Shown here: positions 5,584 through 8,244 of the stretch, piece by piece
Numbering within the stretch: position 1 is the stretch's first letter
Layout of the letters: every line of letters starts with the position of its first letter
From: DATIVK01 sp035465955
GTDB lineage: Bacteria > Myxococcota > Myxococcia > Myxococcales > Anaeromyxobacteraceae
DNA: 8,244 nt
NCBI GenBank assembly: GCA_035465955.1
Contig: DATIVK010000077.1
Coordinates: 1-8,244, forward strand
Direction of reading: 5' to 3'
Translations under genes and position numbers: made by a program
The notes under the pieces: generated by a model
Told to the model about the DNA's origin: nothing
Database searches by the model: none
The model's input: only the letters and a program-made list of their open reading frames with translations

Positions 5584-8244
5584 CACGCGCTCCTCGCGGG
5601 GGAGGCCGGCGCCGCCGCGAAGGCCGGCACCGTGAAGGAGAAGGTCGAGCCGCGGCCGGGGGTGCTCTCCACCCAGAGCCGGCCGCCGAACCGCTGGATG
5701 ATCTCACGGCTGATGGCCAGGCCGAGCCCCGTTCCGCGGGGGCGGTCGGCGGCGGTGTCGCCCGACTGGCGGAACTTCTGGAAGATCCGCTCCTGGTCGG
5801 CCTGGGCGATGCCCGGGCCGTCGTCCTGGACGTCGACCCGGACGCTGTCATGGAGCGCGTGGAGCGAGACGACGACCCGGCCGCCGCGCTCGCTGCCGTA
5901 CTTGGCGGCGTTCGAGAGCAGGTTGAGCAGGACCTGCACCAGCCGGTCGCGGTCGGCCACGACCGGCGGGACCGACGCCGGGAGCCTGACCTCGAGCGTC
6001 ACCTGCCGGTCCTCGAAGAGCTGGCGGGTCGTCGAGGCCGCGTGCTCCACCACCTCGCGGGGGTCGAGCGGGCCGAGGTGCCACTCGAGCCCCCCCGCCT
6101 CGATCTTCGCGAGGTCGAGGATGTCGTTGATGAGGCGCGTGAGCCGCTCGGACTCGGCGATCACGACCGCGAGGTAGCGGGTGCGCTGCTGCGGATCGAG
6201 CGCCGGGTTGTCGTGGAGGATCTCCGAGAAGGCGCGGATCGACGTGAGCGGGGTCCGCAGCTCGTGCGAGACGTGGGAGACGAAGTCGTCCTTCAGCCGG
6301 TCGAGCTCGCGGAGCTGCTCGTTGGCGGCGCGCAGATCGGCGTAGGCCGCCTCCAGCTCGCGGGACTTCTGCTCCAGCTCGCGGCTGTACTTCATGATCT
6401 GGGAGGCCTCCTCCAGGATGCTCATCACCTCGTCCATGGTGAGCGGCGCCTCCTTGACCACCGAGGCCACCATGGCGTGGGCGGACGCGCCGCCGATCGC
6501 GCCGGCGAGCTGCGTCTCGGCGAACTGCACCAGGTTCGCGTCCGCCTCCACCTCGAACGCGGTCTTCAGGTGGCGCTGGCGCGCGTAGCTCTCGAGGACG
6601 TCCCCCGCCTTGTCCGGGCCGAGGAAGCGGGAGAGGAGGCCGCGCAGCTCCTGGACCGAGACGCCGCCGCGCCAGAAGAGCGAGCCGGTGCCCGCGCCCG
6701 AGTGCCGGAAGACGTCGACGAAGAGCGTCGCCTGGCTCCGCTCGACCGCGCTCTGGCCGGTGGCGAGCGAGACGCCGACGTAGGCCCCGACGTTGGCGAT
6801 CATGCTCCAGAGGACGGCGTGGGTGATCTCGTCGAGCCCGGCGACGCCGAGGAGCGCCGTGGGGCGGAGCCACCCGGCGCCGAAGGGCCCCTCGGTGAGG
6901 ATCGCCGCCGGCAGGACCCCGGAGCGGGCGAAGAGCGGGAGGACGAGGGTGTAGAGCCAGACCGCGAAGCCGGCGCCGAGCCCCGCGAAGGCGCCGAGCC
7001 GGGTCCCGGCGCGCCAGAAGATCCCGCCGAGGAGCGCGGGGGCGAACTGGGCGACGGCGGCGAAGGAGAAGAGGCCGATGGAGACGAGCGCGTAGGCCTC
7101 CCCGGCGAGCCGGAAGTAGAGGTACCCGAGGACCAGGGTGACGACGATCGCGCCGCGCCGGATGCCGAGCAGCAGCCCGGAGAGGTCCTCGCGCTCGTGG
7201 AGCCGGAGGGCGGGCCAGCGCAGCAGGAGCGGCATCACCAGGTCGTTGCAGACCATCGTGGACAGGGCGATCGTCTCGACGATCACCATCCCCGTGGAGG
7301 CGGAGAGGCCGCCGAGGAAGACGAGGAGCGCGAGGGCGTTCTGTCCCTCGGCGAGGGGCAGGCTCAGCACGAACGTGTCGGGATCGACGCCGGCCCCCGC
7401 GAACCGGACGAGGCCGCCGAACGCGATGGCGGGGACGAAGACGTTGATGACGAGCAGGTAGAGCGGGAAGAGCCAGATCGCGGTCTTCAGGTGGCGCTCG
7501 TCGACGTTCTCCACCACCGCCACCTGGAACTGCCGGGGCAGGAGCAGGATGGCGAGCATCGCGACGAAGGAGGACGACACGAGCGACGACCAGGCCGGGC
7601 CGATCCCCGCGGCGCCCCCGTCGCCGATGACGAAGAGCCGCTCGAGGCCGGGGACCGCGCGCGCGCGGGCGAAGACGTCGCCGAAGCCGTCGTAGATCCC
7701 CCAGGTCACGAAGGCCCCCACGGCGAGGAAGGAGACGAGCTTCACGAGCGACTCGAAGGCGATCGCGGCCACCATCCCCTCGTGCCGCTCCGACGCGTCG
7801 AGGTGGCGCGTGCCGAAGACGATGGTGAAGGCGGCGAGGAGCATCGCGATGGAGAAGGCCGAGTCCGCGAAGAGGGGCGCCCCCTCGCCGGGCGGCAGGC
7901 CGGCGGCCGCCACGTGGTGGGTCCGCAGGACGTCGAGCCCCGTGGCGATCGCCTTCAGCTGCAGCGAGATGTACGGGAGGATCCCGACGACGGCGATGAG
8001 GGTGACGAGGCCGGCGAGCGGCGCGCTCTTCCCGTAGCGGGAGGCGATGAAGTCGGCGAGCGAGGTGATCCGGTGCACCTTGCCGATCCGGATCATCTTC
8101 CGCAGCACCGACCACCAGAGGAGCGCGACGAGGGTGGGGCCGATGTAGATCGGGAGGAAGCCGACGCCGGTGCTCGCCGCGCGCCCCACGCTCCCGTAGA
8201 AGGTCCAGGCGGTCGCGTAGACCGCGAGCGACAGCGAGTAGATG
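5583..8244 (-). CDS. Sodium/solute symporter fused to a STAC linker and sensor histidine kinase (CbrA/CrbS type), 5' end outside window
   Basis: The frame is open to the right edge; 886 codons are visible and the true start is outside. Numbers count from the Val codon at 8189. Residues up to about 475 are an SLC5-type (SSS) transporter with some twelve visible hydrophobic helices; before 8189 the frame reads LAVYATAWTFYGS, typical of the family, and a conserved stretch GGLSASTGMVIVETIALS (293-310) holds Ser/Thr suited to the Na+ site. A STAC-like segment follows (about 505-580, with LRGLLSRFLGP), then a coiled coil (590-632). The kinase is complete: His642 (SHELRTP), N box NLLSNAAKY (756-764), F box FQKFRQ, DDGPGI (789-794) and GTGLGLAI (819-826). 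There is no fused receiver; the partner is the next gene, with stop and start fused as TGATG. Relatives (CbrA, CrbS/MxtR) act in carbon-source sensing, including histidine or acetate use. The solute here cannot be told from sequence. Confidence 0.95.
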   Translation of the reverse strand, partial: IYSLSLAVYATAWTFYGSVGRAASTGVGFLPIYIGPTLVALLWWSVLRKMIRIGKVHRITSLADFIASRYGKSAPLAGLVTLIAVVGILPYISLQLKAIATGLDVLRTHHVAAAGLPPGEGAPLFADSAFSIAMLLAAFTIVFGTRHLDASERHEGMVAAIAFESLVKLVSFLAVGAFVTWGIYDGFGDVFARARAVPGLERLFVIGDGGAAGIGPAWSSLVSSSFVAMLAILLLPRQFQVAVVENVDERHLKTAIWLFPLYLLVINVFVPAIAFGGLVRFAGAGVDPDTFVLSLPLAEGQNALALLVFLGGLSASTGMVIVETIALSTMVCNDLVMPLLLRWPALRLHEREDLSGLLLGIRRGAIVVTLVLGYLYFRLAGEAYALVSIGLFSFAAVAQFAPALLGGIFWRAGTRLGAFAGLGAGFAVWLYTLVLPLFARSGVLPAAILTEGPFGAGWLRPTALLGVAGLDEITHAVLWSMIANVGAYVGVSLATGQSAVERSQATLFVDVFRHSGAGTGSLFWRGGVSVQELRGLLSRFLGPDKAGDVLESYARQRHLKTAFEVEADANLVQFAETQLAGAIGGASAHAMVASVVKEAPLTMDEVMSILEEASQIMKYSRELEQKSRELEAAYADLRAANEQLRELDRLKDDFVSHVSHELRTPLTSIRAFSEILHDNPALDPQQRTRYLAVVIAESERLTRLINDILDLAKIEAGGLEWHLGPLDPREVVEHAASTTRQLFEDRQVTLEVRLPASVPPVVADRDRLVQVLLNLLSNAAKYGSERGGRVVVSLHALHDSVRVDVQDDGPGIAQADQERIFQKFRQSGDTAADRPRGTGLGLAISREIIQRFGGRLWVESTPGRGSTFSFTVPAFAAAPASPARSA
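5590..5595 (-). promoter_or_regulatory. Shine-Dalgarno deciding the receiver start
   Basis: GAGGAG (5595-5590, minus strand) lies six bases before ATG 5583 but only three before the alternative GTG at 5586, so the ATG is favoured. Confidence 0.6.

Noticed and set aside
5848..8115. A 755-codon minus-strand frame inside the transporter-kinase gene
   Set aside because: Arg/Pro/Ala-rich shift of the true frame; the true frame contains all kinase boxes and the membrane helices.
8187..8189. GTG at 8189 as the start of the transporter-kinase
   Set aside because: The frame continues to the window edge with family-typical residues (LAVYATAWTFYGS), so the GTG is an internal Val and the gene is truncated by the window.

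Overview
The window is very GC-rich (strong G/C bias at third codon positions), and every supported gene lies on the minus strand, so transcription runs from high to low coordinates. There are six genes in two tightly packed blocks, separated by one intergenic gap of about 143 bp (2907-3049). The mix suggests a high-GC Gram-negative of the Deltaproteobacteria type (Desulfobacterota/Myxococcota) or a similar uncultured lineage. The evidence is a 25-haem c-type cytochrome, an ispE-spoVG pair and a CbrA-like transporter-kinase. This placement is an inference; no rRNA or other marker gene is present.

Right block (8244 down to 3050): three translationally coupled genes for signalling. First is a sodium/solute symporter fused to a STAC-type linker and a complete histidine kinase; its N-terminus lies outside the window. 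It overlaps by 1 bp a 124-residue receiver-only response regulator. That gene overlaps by 4 bp (ATGA) a 720-residue membrane protein with two transmembrane helices, a PAS domain, a histidine-kinase-like core that has lost its phospho-acceptor His and its ATP-binding residues, and an intact C-terminal DnaQ-type (DEDDh) 3'-5' exonuclease. This set looks like a solute-sensing pathway whose possible end point is a membrane-tethered nuclease rather than a DNA-binding regulator. It is the most interesting part of the window.

Intergenic gap (3049 down to 2907): two GC-rich hairpins without a T-tract, a 9-bp inverted repeat that reaches to within one base of the next start codon, and a small AT-richer patch with a weak promoter-like pair.

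Left block (2906 down to 1): an exported 636-residue cytochrome with 25 CXXCH motifs in about twelve 48-residue repeats, then ispE (isoprenoid precursor kinase), then the first 39 codons of spoVG. The ispE Shine-Dalgarno sequence includes the cytochrome stop codon, and ispE overlaps spoVG by 49 bp, so these three are probably one transcript. ispE next to spoVG is a familiar housekeeping neighbourhood; the cytochrome directly in front of it is the unusual member. No RNA genes, CRISPR arrays or insertion sequences were seen, and no gene-free stretch exceeds 300 bp.
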